DNA of 7,041 nt. Origin: Clostridiales bacterium UBA5446. GTDB lineage: Bacteria > Bacillota > Clostridia > Oscillospirales > Oscillospiraceae. The notes beneath the pieces were generated by a model that did not search any database, had not been told where the DNA came from, and saw only the letters and a list, made by a program, of their open reading frames with translations. The translations under genes were made by a program, and so were the position numbers. The stretch is from NCBI GenBank assembly GCA_002427465.1, contig DIRC01000059.1, positions 52,064 through 59,104 of the forward strand. Direction: 5' to 3'. Shown one piece after another: positions 1-6,524 of the stretch (position 1 is the stretch's first letter; every line of letters starts with the position of its first letter).

Positions 1-6
1 TGTTCC

Positions 7-726
7 TTATTGACGCGGCACAAGAGACATCCAATAAACATGGCCTTCGGACACCGTGCAGCCCGTCTTGCGCTGCAGGGCAAGAGACGGCTCGTTGCCC
101 CACTCCACCTGGCCAAAGGGGATGTTGCCCCGTTGGAGTTCCCGATTCAGCGCATCGCGAAAGAGGGCGGAGCCGACGCCCTGCCTCCGGTATTTGGGAA
201 GGACCTCCAGAAGCCCGATGCTGCCTTCGGAGTGGCGGCCGATAAAGCCCGCGCACCGGCCGTTCACATACGCCCCTGTGATCAGCCCCTTTTCCAGCAG
301 GCTGCGCACATAGTCCAGTTCCCCGGGATCGTTTCGGTAATTTTCGTTGACCCATTGCGCATCCCCGGGTTCCATTGCCCGAAATGTGCAGACAGAGGGG
401 ACGGGTACAGGATCGCTTTTGAAGTAAGCGGTTTGAACGCAGTCGAGAAAAAATGGGGAATCATAGGTTTTTTGGAGCTGGGACACCGTAAATTCCTGAT
501 GGGCGCAGATGAAGTCCGGGGATTCCGGGATGGCCAGCATGTGCAGGCTCGCTTCCGGCGTCGCGGCGGAAATGACCCAGCATTCGCTCATGGCGTTGTA
601 AAGCAGCACGCCCTCCGGGCCGGCATAGACAATATACGCCATTTTTCTGCGCAGCGCCTCCAGCATATCGATATGGTGCAGGCGGTCCCGGTAAAGGTAG
701 GCTTCCGCAGCTATACTCTTTTCCAT
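7..726 (-). CDS. GNAT-family N-acetyltransferase, substrate unknown
   Basis: A complete 239-residue protein whose C-terminal half is a GCN5-related acetyltransferase domain, expected to move an acetyl group from acetyl-CoA to an amine. The acetyl-CoA loop (motif A) is visible at residues 171-190, with the core RRQGVGSA at 180-187. A motif B-like segment follows at about 210-223 (N211, S214, K220, G222). The first 110 residues are less recognisable and may form a second, degenerate GNAT-like lobe or a substrate-specific domain. No signal peptide or membrane segment is seen, so it should be cytosolic. The ATG lies inside the end of cysS (16-base overlap) with GGAAGG just upstream, which suggests translational coupling. 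It is the last visible gene of the cysteine T-box operon. The substrate cannot be told from sequence; a link to cysteine metabolism is inferred only from position. Confidence 0.85.
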   Translation of the reverse strand: MEKSIAAEAYLYRDRLHHIDMLEALRRKMAYIVYAGPEGVLLYNAMSECWVISAATPEASLHMLAIPESPDFICAHQEFTVSQLQKTYDSPFFLDCVQTAYFKSDPVPVPSVCTFRAMEPGDAQWVNENYRNDPGELDYVRSLLEKGLITGAYVNGRCAGFIGRHSEGSIGLLEVLPKYRRQGVGSALFRDALNRELQRGNIPFGQVEWGNEPSLALQRKTGCTVSEGHVYWMSLVPRQ

Positions 727-2117
727 ATGGGGCCTTCCGGCGTGTCGGTGATCAGGATTCCATCAGCCTTCAGCGCGTCGCGGATGCGGTCGGCCTCGGC
801 CCAGTTTCTGGCTTTCTTGGCTTCCGTCCGGGCAGCCACCAGGGCGTCGATCCGCGGGTCGGATTCGGCAGCGTTGGCGTCCCGGATCTTTTCCGCCGCC
901 GCAATCAGCCCAATGCCCAGTACGGTATCGAATTCGGCCAGCAGCGCAAGCTTCGTTTTGTCGTTTGTGTCGTACTTCAGCACGTCGAACAGGACTGTGA
1001 CCGCGAGAGAGGTATTCAGATCGTTATCCAGTGCCTCGGTGAAGCCGGCGCGCAGCGTCTTTGCGGCGTCCTCGTCAAGAGCGGCGGGGTCGTCTGCTAG
1101 GGCAGCGACACGGGCTGCCAGCCTCTGGTAGGCGGCAGTGGCATTGTCCAGGTTCTCCCAGCTGAATACCAGGTTTTTACGGTAATGGCTCTGGAGGCAG
1201 AAAAAGCGGTAGACCAGGGGATCATAGCCCTTTTCCTCCAGCAGGGATACGGTGAGAAACTCGCCGCTGGACTTGCTCATTTTTCCTACAGCGGTGTTAA
1301 GGTGGAGGACATGGAACCAGAAATTACACCATTTATGGCCCAGGTATGCCTCTGACTGGGCAATTTCATTGGTATGGTGGGGGAATGCGTTGTCAATCCC
1401 GCCGCAATGGATATCGAGGGTTTCCCCCAGGTGCTTAATGGAGATGCCCGAGCATTCGATATGCCAGCCGGGGTAGCCCTCGCCCCAGGGGGAGTCCCAT
1501 TTCAGGGCCTGATCTTCAAACTTCGACTTGGTGAACCATAGTACGAAGTCGTTTTTATTACGTTTATTGACGTCCGCCTCAACGCCCTCGCGAGCGCCGA
1601 CCACCAGGTCGTCTTCCTCGAAGTCGTTGAAGACATAATATTTTTCCAGCTTCGAGGTGTCGAAGTAGACATTACCGCCGGCAAAGTAGGCATAGCCTTT
1701 TTCCATAAGGGCGGAGATGATCTCGATATATTCCCCGATACAATTTGTTGCCGGTTCAACAATTTCGGGCGTCTTTATGTTGAGCTTTCCGCAGTCCTCA
1801 AAAAAAGCGTCGGTATAATACCGCGAGATTTCCATAATGCTTTTGTGCTCTCTTTTTGCGCCCTTGAGCATTTTATCCTCGCCAGTATCCGCATCCGAGG
1901 AGAGGTGGCCCACGTCTGTGATATTCATGACCCGCTTCACGTTGTATCCGGCGTAGCGCAGGTATTTTTCCAGAACATCCTCCATGATATAGGAGCGCAT
2001 GTTGCCGATATGGGCGAAGTGATAGACCGTAGGGCCGCAGGTATACATTTTGACCAGATTGGGGTCGTTGGGGATAAACTCCTCTTTCGCGCGTGTTGCC
2101 GAGTTATAAAGCTGCAT
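711..2117 (-). CDS. cysS: cysteine--tRNA ligase (CysRS)
   Basis: A full-length (468 aa) class I aminoacyl-tRNA synthetase that charges tRNA-Cys with cysteine using ATP. The ATP-binding HIGH motif appears as HIGN at residues 36-39, the usual form in this family, and KMSKS is at 279-283. The catalytic zinc ligands expected in CysRS are all present: C27 in CGPTV, C222 in ECSG, H247 in the HHTNE stretch, and E251. The C-terminal anticodon-binding end is recognisable from 441 (EADRIRD) to W466. The ATG is preceded by AAAGGAAG at 2127-2134 with normal spacing. The gene starts 38 bases after cysE with no promoter or terminator visible between them, so it should be co-transcribed from the T-box promoter. 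Its control by tRNA-Cys charging is therefore a direct feedback on its own substrate. Confidence 0.97.
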   Translation of the reverse strand: MQLYNSATRAKEEFIPNDPNLVKMYTCGPTVYHFAHIGNMRSYIMEDVLEKYLRYAGYNVKRVMNITDVGHLSSDADTGEDKMLKGAKREHKSIMEISRYYTDAFFEDCGKLNIKTPEIVEPATNCIGEYIEIISALMEKGYAYFAGGNVYFDTSKLEKYYVFNDFEEDDLVVGAREGVEADVNKRNKNDFVLWFTKSKFEDQALKWDSPWGEGYPGWHIECSGISIKHLGETLDIHCGGIDNAFPHHTNEIAQSEAYLGHKWCNFWFHVLHLNTAVGKMSKSSGEFLTVSLLEEKGYDPLVYRFFCLQSHYRKNLVFSWENLDNATAAYQRLAARVAALADDPAALDEDAAKTLRAGFTEALDNDLNTSLAVTVLFDVLKYDTNDKTKLALLAEFDTVLGIGLIAAAEKIRDANAAESDPRIDALVAARTEAKKARNWAEADRIRDALKADGILITDTPEGPIWKRV

Positions 2118-2155
2118 ATTGAAATTCTTCCTTTCTCTGCTGTTGTAAGGGAACG

Positions 2156-2791
2156 TTATCCGGCGGACAGGCCGGCTTTTATCTGTTCAAGCTCGGTGCG
2201 GAGCATGATGAGTTCGAGAATGACGGGGTCGTCGATGTTGATTTGATCCACCTCTCCCACAAAGTTTACCTTTTCCCCCTCCTTTTTCACCACTCGGGCG
2301 GGCGCTCCCACGGCGGTGCTGTTCGGAGGGATTTCCTTCAGAACCACCGCGTTTGCCGCAACGCGGCTGTTGCTGCCGACCATAAACGGCCCAAGCACCT
2401 TGGCGCCGCTGCCGATGAGCACATTATCGCCGATGGTGGGGTGGCGCTTGCCGGTGTCCTTTCCGGTTCCGCCCAGTGTAACGCCCTGGTACAGAAGGCA
2501 GTCGTCGCCGATCTCGGCGGTTTCTCCGATAACAATGCCCATGCCATGGTCAATGACAAGGCGGCGCCCGATCTTCGCCCCCGGGTGGATTTCGATACCC
2601 GTTCGCCTGCGGCTGGCCTGGGAGATCATGCGGGCCAAAAACTTCATGTTATGATTATACAGCCAATGCGCCTTCCTGTGGCTCCGGGTTGCCTTCAGCC
2701 CGGGATAGAGCAGCAAAAGCTCAAGAGTACTTCTGGCGGCGGGGTCCCGCGCCTTATAAGCCGCAATTGTTTCTTTAAGATCGTTAAACAT
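2156..2791 (-). CDS. cysE: serine O-acetyltransferase
   Basis: Makes O-acetyl-L-serine from serine and acetyl-CoA, the committed step of cysteine synthesis. The protein is 211 aa, the short form typical of Firmicutes, lacking much of the N-terminal extension of the E. coli enzyme. The N-terminal helical part carries the family pattern D16-P...R20-S...E24...YPG 29-31 and HR at 38-39. The left-handed beta-helix of hexapeptide repeats runs from about 65 to 165. The active-site pair D81-H82 (in VIDHGMG) and H117 (in KRHP) match the catalytic region of CysE, and GGTGKDTGKRHP is the family's signature loop. An in-frame ATG lies four codons upstream at 2803, but it sits inside the ribosome-binding sequence ATGGAGG, so the ATG at 2791 is chosen. 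It is the first gene after the cysteine T-box. No cysK is present in the window to use the product. Confidence 0.95.
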   Translation of the reverse strand: MFNDLKETIAAYKARDPAARSTLELLLLYPGLKATRSHRKAHWLYNHNMKFLARMISQASRRRTGIEIHPGAKIGRRLVIDHGMGIVIGETAEIGDDCLLYQGVTLGGTGKDTGKRHPTIGDNVLIGSGAKVLGPFMVGSNSRVAANAVVLKEIPPNSTAVGAPARVVKKEGEKVNFVGEVDQINIDDPVILELIMLRTELEQIKAGLSAG

Positions 2792-2796
2792 GTTTA

Positions 2797-2801
2797 CCTC
2801 C
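2797..2801 (-). promoter_or_regulatory. cysE ribosome-binding site that decides the start
   Basis: GGAGG followed by TAAAC and then ATG gives near-ideal spacing for the ATG at 2791-2789. The upstream in-frame ATG (2803-2801) overlaps this site and has only the terminator U-tract before it, so it lacks its own purine-rich signal. The site is not part of the terminator stem, which supports control by transcription termination rather than by hiding the ribosome site. Confidence 0.85.
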
Positions 2802-2803
2802 AT

Positions 2804-2843
2804 AAAAAGCTAAAAGCCCCTCGTGCCAAAAGGCATGAGAGGC
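2804..2843 (-). terminator. T-box intrinsic terminator ahead of cysE
   Basis: Reading the minus strand, GCCTCTCATGCC (2843-2832), loop TTTT (2831-2828) and GGCACGAGGGGC (2827-2816) form a 12-position stem with one A-C mismatch and one G-U pair. It is followed by TTTTAGCTTTTT (2815-2804). The left arm shares bases 2843-2837 with the antiterminator, so the two folds exclude each other. When tRNA-Cys is charged, transcription should stop here before cysE. It is also the only terminator seen between pgsA and cysE, so it should also stop read-through from the upstream genes. Confidence 0.93.
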
Positions 2844-2867
2844 GAAAAAATTCGCGGTTCCACTCTC
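2837..2867 (-). promoter_or_regulatory. T-box antiterminator element
   Basis: The conserved T-box sequence reads AGAGTGGAACCGCG at 2866-2853. It folds as helix GAGAG (2867-2863) with CTCTC (2841-2837), a 7-base bulge TGGAACC (2862-2856), and helix GCGAA (2855-2851) with TTCGC (2846-2842) closed by TTTT. The bulge positions TGGA would pair with the acceptor end UCCA, that is, discriminator U73 plus CCA. tRNA-Cys characteristically carries U73, so the variable base of this bulge agrees with the UGC specifier. Confidence 0.93.
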
Positions 2868-2950
2868 GTTTATTCCTCGCCGGCTGTCACCGGTTATGAC
2901 CTTAACGCAGTCAGACGGGCCGGCATTTCCTCCAGCCGCGGCTCCGGGGC

Positions 2951-2953
2951 GCA
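2951..2953 (-). promoter_or_regulatory. T-box specifier codon UGC (Cys)
   Basis: It lies in the Stem I specifier loop, directly after the helix strand GGATAT and the loop bases GAAA, opposite the AGTA motif. It would pair with the GCA anticodon of tRNA-Cys. The spacing GAA-N-codon-purine follows the usual T-box specifier loop layout. Confidence 0.88.
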
Positions 2954-3054
2954 TTTCATATCCTTCCTTACCGGCTCCGCTTTCAGCCTGGACGGAGCCT
3001 CTCTGTGGTCGGTTGGGGATATTACTTCTCCCTTTCAACGCCTGTTATCTCAGA

Positions 3055-3083
3055 ATATTAGCACAGCTTGTACATTGTGTCAA
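3055..3083 (-). promoter_or_regulatory. sigma-A-type promoter of the T-box/cysE/cysS operon
   Basis: A perfect -35 box TTGACA (3083-3078) and a -10 box TAATAT (3060-3055) are separated by exactly 17 bases, with TGC just before the -10 (extended -10 form). Transcription should start near 3047-3050, which fits the start of the T-box leader. The TGA inside TTGACA is the stop codon of pgsA, so the promoter begins within the preceding gene. Confidence 0.85.
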
Positions 3084-3604
3084 GACTTGAATACGGCTGC
3101 ATTCTTTATAAAATACTCCGCGCCGGAATACACGGTGGTGGCCAGAATAACGATCCAGCATACGGTGTTGAGCCAGCCTGGAATGCCCAGCATCATCAGT
3201 ACAAAGCAGACCATGGTGGACGCGGTTTTTATCTTTCCCGACCATGCGGCGGCAATGACTTTCCCGCCCTCCACCGCCACGAGGCGCAGCCCGGTTACCG
3301 CCAGTTCGCGCACAATCACGATGATGGCCACCCACGCGGGCATCAGGCCCCAATCGACGAAAACGATCATAACGGAGATCACCAGCATCTTGTCGGCAAG
3401 GGGATCAAGAAACTTGCCGAAATTGGACACCTGATTGTAATGGCGCGCAATATAGCCGTCAACAAAATCAGACGCGGAGGCGATGATGAATATAGCCGCC
3501 GCCCAGAGCATATGCCCGCGAAAGCCGGAATACATCAAAATGAGCACCACGGGAATGAGCAGCACCCGCAGGATAGTGATCTTGCTTGCAGTTGTCAATT
3601 TCAT
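3080..3604 (-). CDS. pgsA: CDP-diacylglycerol--glycerol-3-phosphate 3-phosphatidyltransferase
   Basis: A membrane enzyme that joins CDP-diacylglycerol and glycerol-3-phosphate to make phosphatidylglycerophosphate, the precursor of phosphatidylglycerol and cardiolipin. The 174 residues match the family's usual size. The CDP-alcohol phosphatidyltransferase signature is complete: D46, D49, G50, A53, R54, G63, D67 and D71 at the required spacing. Hydrophobic segments at about 10-26, 32-43, 73-84, 88-105, 125-141 and 146-158 suggest six membrane helices. The ATG overlaps the rimO stop as ATGA (4 bases), and AGGAGA lies at 3611-3616, seven bases upstream. Other CDP-alcohol transferases share the signature, but the length, the N-terminus and the rimO-recA neighbourhood common in Firmicutes favour PgsA. 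No terminator is visible directly after it. Confidence 0.93.
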   Translation of the reverse strand: MKLTTASKITILRVLLIPVVLILMYSGFRGHMLWAAAIFIIASASDFVDGYIARHYNQVSNFGKFLDPLADKMLVISVMIVFVDWGLMPAWVAIIVIVRELAVTGLRLVAVEGGKVIAAAWSGKIKTASTMVCFVLMMLGIPGWLNTVCWIVILATTVYSGAEYFIKNAAVFKS

Positions 3605-4908
3605 ACTTTTTCTCCTATCAGGTCTCCATCATCCGCGGAGAGGATTTTTACGTTTACAACATCGCCCTCGGCGCAGTCGCCGGAGAAGATCACACGGCCG
3701 TCTATGCCGGGGGAATCGAAATAGCCGCGCCCGATAAAACGCCCGGGCACCTCACAGTCCTCGCAGATTACGGATATCTCCAGCCCGATCAGGCCGGCTT
3801 CCCATTGATCCATGATCCCGGCCTGGATTTCCAGCACGCGCTCCGCCCTTTGCCTGGCGGTTTCGGAATCTACGTGGTCCATGGCCGCGGCGGGGGTGCC
3901 CTCCTCGGGAGAAAACGGAAATACGCCGGCTCGCTCTATCTTCATCTCCCGCAAAAACCGGCACAACTCCTCGAACTCCGCTTCCCCCTCCCCGGGCAGG
4001 CCGGTGATGAGGCTCGTGCGGAGCACCAGCCCCGGTATGCGCGCGCGAAGGGTCTTAAAAAGCGCGCGGATGGATTCCGAGGTGTCCCGCCGGTTCATTT
4101 TTTTTAAGATGCCGTTATTGATATGCTGGATAGGGATATCCAGGTATTTTACAATCTTGGGTTCGCGGGCGATCACCGAAATCAGATCGTCGTCCAGTTC
4201 ATTCGGATAGAGATAATGCAGCCGTATCCAGCGGATTCCGTCTATGCCGCAAAGCCGTGTAAGCAGCCGGGCCAGTTGCCTCCCGCCATAGAGATCGGCG
4301 CCGTAGCGGGTCAGATCCTGGGCCACCAGGATAAGCTCTTTGTATCCGTCCTTCGCCAGGGTTTCGGCCTCGGCGATGATGTTCTCCATGCTGCGGCTGC
4401 GGAAGCGGCCGCGGATTTTGGGAATGATGCAGTAGGAACAGAAATTGTCGCAGCCTTCGGCAATCAGAAGGTATGCCCAGGCCTTTCCGGTGCTGATGAC
4501 CCGCGGCGTCTCGCAGACGGCGGCGCAGTTGTCCCCGATGATACAGGGGGCCTCTCCACAGGATACCTTTTCGATAACATGGGCGATGCTGTCATAACTG
4601 CCCACGCCGACAACGGCGTCCACCTCCGGAAGCTCATCCTGCACCTGCGCCTGATAGAGCTGGGACAGGCAGCCGGTAACAATAAGCTTTTTCAGCCGGC
4701 CGGTTTTTTTGAGGCGCGCCGTTTCCAAAATGGTGTTGATTGCTTCCTGCTTCGCGTCCTCAATGAAAGCGCAGGTATTAATGACAATGATATCCGCCTG
4801 GGCCTCATCCGAAACCAGGGTGTGTCCGGCCTCCCGGATGCGGAAGATCATCTGTTCCGCGGCAACCTGATTTTTAGCACAGCCCAGTGAAATCAGACCG
4901 ACTTTCAT
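3601..4908 (-). CDS. rimO: ribosomal protein S12 methylthiotransferase
   Basis: A radical SAM methylthiotransferase that adds a methylthio group to a conserved aspartate of ribosomal protein S12. The 435 residues cover the full family architecture. The N-terminal UPF0004 domain carries the auxiliary [4Fe-4S] cysteines C10, C46 and C80. The radical SAM cluster CxxxCxxC is at C153, C157 and C160 (EGCDNFCSYC). The C-terminal TRAM domain covers about 371-435, with the RimO-like stretch GRFIGRGYFDSPGIDG. SLGCAKNQV at the start and FSPEEGTPA at 332-340 fit RimO better than the tRNA-modifying relatives MiaB and MtaB. The ATG overlaps the recX stop by 4 bases, and AAAGGA sits about ten bases upstream. 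It lies between recX and pgsA in a coupled chain. Confidence 0.95.
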   Translation of the reverse strand: MKVGLISLGCAKNQVAAEQMIFRIREAGHTLVSDEAQADIIVINTCAFIEDAKQEAINTILETARLKKTGRLKKLIVTGCLSQLYQAQVQDELPEVDAVVGVGSYDSIAHVIEKVSCGEAPCIIGDNCAAVCETPRVISTGKAWAYLLIAEGCDNFCSYCIIPKIRGRFRSRSMENIIAEAETLAKDGYKELILVAQDLTRYGADLYGGRQLARLLTRLCGIDGIRWIRLHYLYPNELDDDLISVIAREPKIVKYLDIPIQHINNGILKKMNRRDTSESIRALFKTLRARIPGLVLRTSLITGLPGEGEAEFEELCRFLREMKIERAGVFPFSPEEGTPAAAMDHVDSETARQRAERVLEIQAGIMDQWEAGLIGLEISVICEDCEVPGRFIGRGYFDSPGIDGRVIFSGDCAEGDVVNVKILSADDGDLIGEKV

Positions 4909-5369
4909 AGATTGGCGTTCCTTTCCACATCGAATCGTTCTATCGAGCTTTTGATCTCATCCCATGAATAGCCCCGGCGCCGGAGTGCGTCTGCGGCTCT
5001 TTTCAGCTCGGCGGGACCCGGATCGTCGGTTCTGAGCTTCGTGCGAAGCAGGGCATCCACGACAGAGTCCGCTTCCGGCAATTCCGAAAGCGCCTCGTCC
5101 CAAAGCTCTCTCGGCACAAAACGGCGGTAGAGCTCCTGTTTGATCCGGGCCGCGCCGAAGCCCTTCCGGGCGTAATGGCGCGCCACTATCCCGGCATAAT
5201 TCTCGTCGTTTATCAGGCCCAGCTCGCAGAGCCTGTCCGCCGCCGCCTCGGCGTCCTCCAGGCTCTCACCCTTTTTTACCAGCCGGTCTATCAGCTCGCC
5301 GCGGGCATAATCCCGCCTTTCCAGCATTCTGAAGGCACGCTTTTTGGTGTTTTCGGAAGCCACGGCCAT
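4905..5369 (-). CDS. recX: RecX regulatory protein
   Basis: A small (154 aa), charged, all-helical protein of the RecX family, which binds RecA filaments and limits RecA activity. The start of the helical repeats is recognisable at residues 10-35, with an A-x-R-x-L-x-x-R-x-[YF] pattern (A12, R14, L16, R19, Y21). Further family-like segments are LGLINDENYA at 50-59, the RKGFGAARIKQEL region at 68-80, and a last helical repeat ending in RRGYSWDEI at 130-138. The start codon overlaps the recA stop by one base (TAATG), and AAGGA lies close upstream, so translation is probably coupled to recA. RecX is weakly conserved, but the position right after recA makes the call firm. The length is at the short end for the family and no domain appears to be missing. 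Confidence 0.92.
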   Translation of the reverse strand: MAVASENTKKRAFRMLERRDYARGELIDRLVKKGESLEDAEAAADRLCELGLINDENYAGIVARHYARKGFGAARIKQELYRRFVPRELWDEALSELPEADSVVDALLRTKLRTDDPGPAELKRAADALRRRGYSWDEIKSSIERFDVERNANL

Positions 5370-6475
5370 TATCCTTCGAAATCGTCGGCCGAAACGTCCA
5401 CCGCCCGGCCGGCGGCGATGGCGGCTTTGCGGGCCTGGGGAGTCATCAGCTTATGGGCGTTGGCACGGATATCCGCCTCGATTTTATCCATAATCTCCGG
5501 ATTCTCCTCCAGATATTTTTTAACGCCGTCACGGCCCTGAATGCGGGCTTCGCCCACGGTGAACCAGGAACCGGCCTTGTCGATAATATCCAGCTTAACG
5601 GCGAGATCCACCACCTCACCCACTCTGGAGATGCCCTGACCGTAAATTATATCGAACTCCGCCTCTTTGAAGGGCGGGGCTACTTTGTTCTTAATCACCT
5701 TTGCCCGCGTGCGGTTGCCGATCATCTCGGAGCCGCTTTTAAGGGTTTCGATGCGGCGCACGTCGATCCGGACGCTGGAGAAGTATTTCAGCGCGCGGCC
5801 GCCGGGAGTCGTCTCCGGGCTTCCGTACGTCACGCCGATCTTCTCACGCAGCTGGTTGATGAACACCACGATACAGCCCGTTTTCGAGACGACGCCCGCC
5901 AGCTTGCGCAGGGCCTGGGACATCAGACGCGCCACGACGCCCACTGTGCTGTCGCCCATTTCGCCCTCCAGCTCGCTTCGCGGCAGCAGGGCGGCCACGG
6001 AATCGATGACCACCACGTCCAGCGCGCCGGAGCGCACCAGCTGTTCCGTGATTTCAAGGGCCTGCTCCCCTGTATCCGGCTGAGAGATAAGCAGATTATC
6101 GATATCCACGCCCAGGGCGCGGGAGTAGGACGGGTCCAGCGCGTGTTCAACGTCGATATACGCCACCTCACCGCCCCGCTTCTGGGCGCTGGCCACAATA
6201 TGGAGCGCCAGCGTAGTCTTGCCCGAGGCTTCAGGCCCGTATATTTCCACGATGCGCCCGCGTGGAACGCCGCCGATTCCCAGAGCCAGATCCAGGGAAA
6301 GAGAGCCGGTGGATATGGCTTCAACATTCATGGAAACATCGTCGCCAAGACGCATAATCGCACCCTTGCCATAGGTTTTTTCAATCTGCGCCAACGCGGT
6401 TTCAAGCGCTTTTTTCTTTTCGGCAGGCTCCGTGATCGCAACGGGAACGGGTATCGCCTTTTTTTTCTCAGCCAT
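5369..6475 (-). CDS. recA: recombinase RecA
   Basis: The ATP-dependent DNA strand-exchange protein of homologous recombination and co-protease of the SOS response. The 368 residues carry Walker A GPEASGKTT at 80-88, catalytic glutamate E110, Walker B VVVIDS at 154-159, DNA-binding loop L1 around 170-186 (EGEMGDSTVG), and loop L2 around 207-230 including GSPETTPGGRALK. The C-terminus ends in a short acidic tail (DVSADDFEG). Compared with E. coli RecA, the N-terminus is longer by roughly 14 residues and is rich in lysine and proline. No other Met lies in that stretch, and GAGGTG at 6481-6486 fits the chosen ATG. Walker A has Ala where many RecA proteins have Ser (GPESSGKTT), a mild and probably neutral change. 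There is no intein. Confidence 0.99.
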   Translation of the reverse strand: MAEKKKAIPVPVAITEPAEKKKALETALAQIEKTYGKGAIMRLGDDVSMNVEAISTGSLSLDLALGIGGVPRGRIVEIYGPEASGKTTLALHIVASAQKRGGEVAYIDVEHALDPSYSRALGVDIDNLLISQPDTGEQALEITEQLVRSGALDVVVIDSVAALLPRSELEGEMGDSTVGVVARLMSQALRKLAGVVSKTGCIVVFINQLREKIGVTYGSPETTPGGRALKYFSSVRIDVRRIETLKSGSEMIGNRTRAKVIKNKVAPPFKEAEFDIIYGQGISRVGEVVDLAVKLDIIDKAGSWFTVGEARIQGRDGVKKYLEENPEIMDKIEADIRANAHKLMTPQARKAAIAAGRAVDVSADDFEG

Positions 6476-6480
6476 TGTCG

Positions 6481-6486
6481 CACCTC
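6481..6486 (-). promoter_or_regulatory. recA ribosome-binding site
   Basis: GAGGTG lies five bases before the ATG at 6475. It supports the upstream start that gives RecA its lysine-rich N-terminal extension. Confidence 0.75.
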
Positions 6487-6524
6487 ATTATCTAGTAGTA
6501 GGTTGTCCGATAAGGGAACGCCGT

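Larger units (their letters stand above)
2804..3050 (-). promoter_or_regulatory. T-box riboswitch leader, tRNA-Cys specific
   Basis: This roughly 245-base untranslated leader shows the canonical parts of a class I T-box. Stem I has GGGAGAAGTA with the AGTA motif at 3026-3023. It is followed by helix ATATCC (3022-3017) pairing GGATAT (2963-2958), and an ACAGAGAG segment near 3006-2999. The top is a 7-bp hairpin, GGCTCCG (2999-2993) with CGGAGCC (2979-2973). After GGATAT comes GAAATGCG, placing the specifier codon TGC (Cys) at 2953-2951, followed by a purine. A further stem between Stem I and the antiterminator is formed by GCCGGC (2924-2919) with GCCGGC (2884-2879). The antiterminator and terminator follow. 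Known biology: uncharged tRNA pairs with the specifier and with the antiterminator bulge, allowing read-through. The downstream cysE and cysS independently support cysteine specificity. Exact transcript ends are inferred. Confidence 0.95.

Noticed and set aside
10..1131. Long plus-strand open frame of 373 codons
   Set aside because: It lies antisense to the GNAT gene and the 3' part of cysS, both with clear family motifs. Its translation is low-complexity, rich in Arg, Ser and Ala, with no recognisable domain. GC-rich codon use opposite real genes explains it.
2118..2155. Separate promoter or T-box for cysS in the cysE-cysS gap
   Set aside because: The 38 bases hold only a ribosome-binding site. 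There is no -35/-10 pair, T-box sequence or hairpin with a U-tract.
2784..3038. Small minus-strand open frame (84 codons) in the cysE leader
   Set aside because: It covers the T-box Stem I, antiterminator and terminator bases, and those structures account for the sequence. It also ends beyond the cysE start.
2823..3434. Plus-strand open frame of 203 codons across the T-box and pgsA
   Set aside because: It overlaps two well supported minus-strand elements, and its Ser/Thr-rich translation resembles no family.
6487..6492. GATAAT just before recA as a -10 box
   Set aside because: Transcription would begin at about the ribosome-binding site or later, leaving no usable leader, and no -35 box sits at the right distance.
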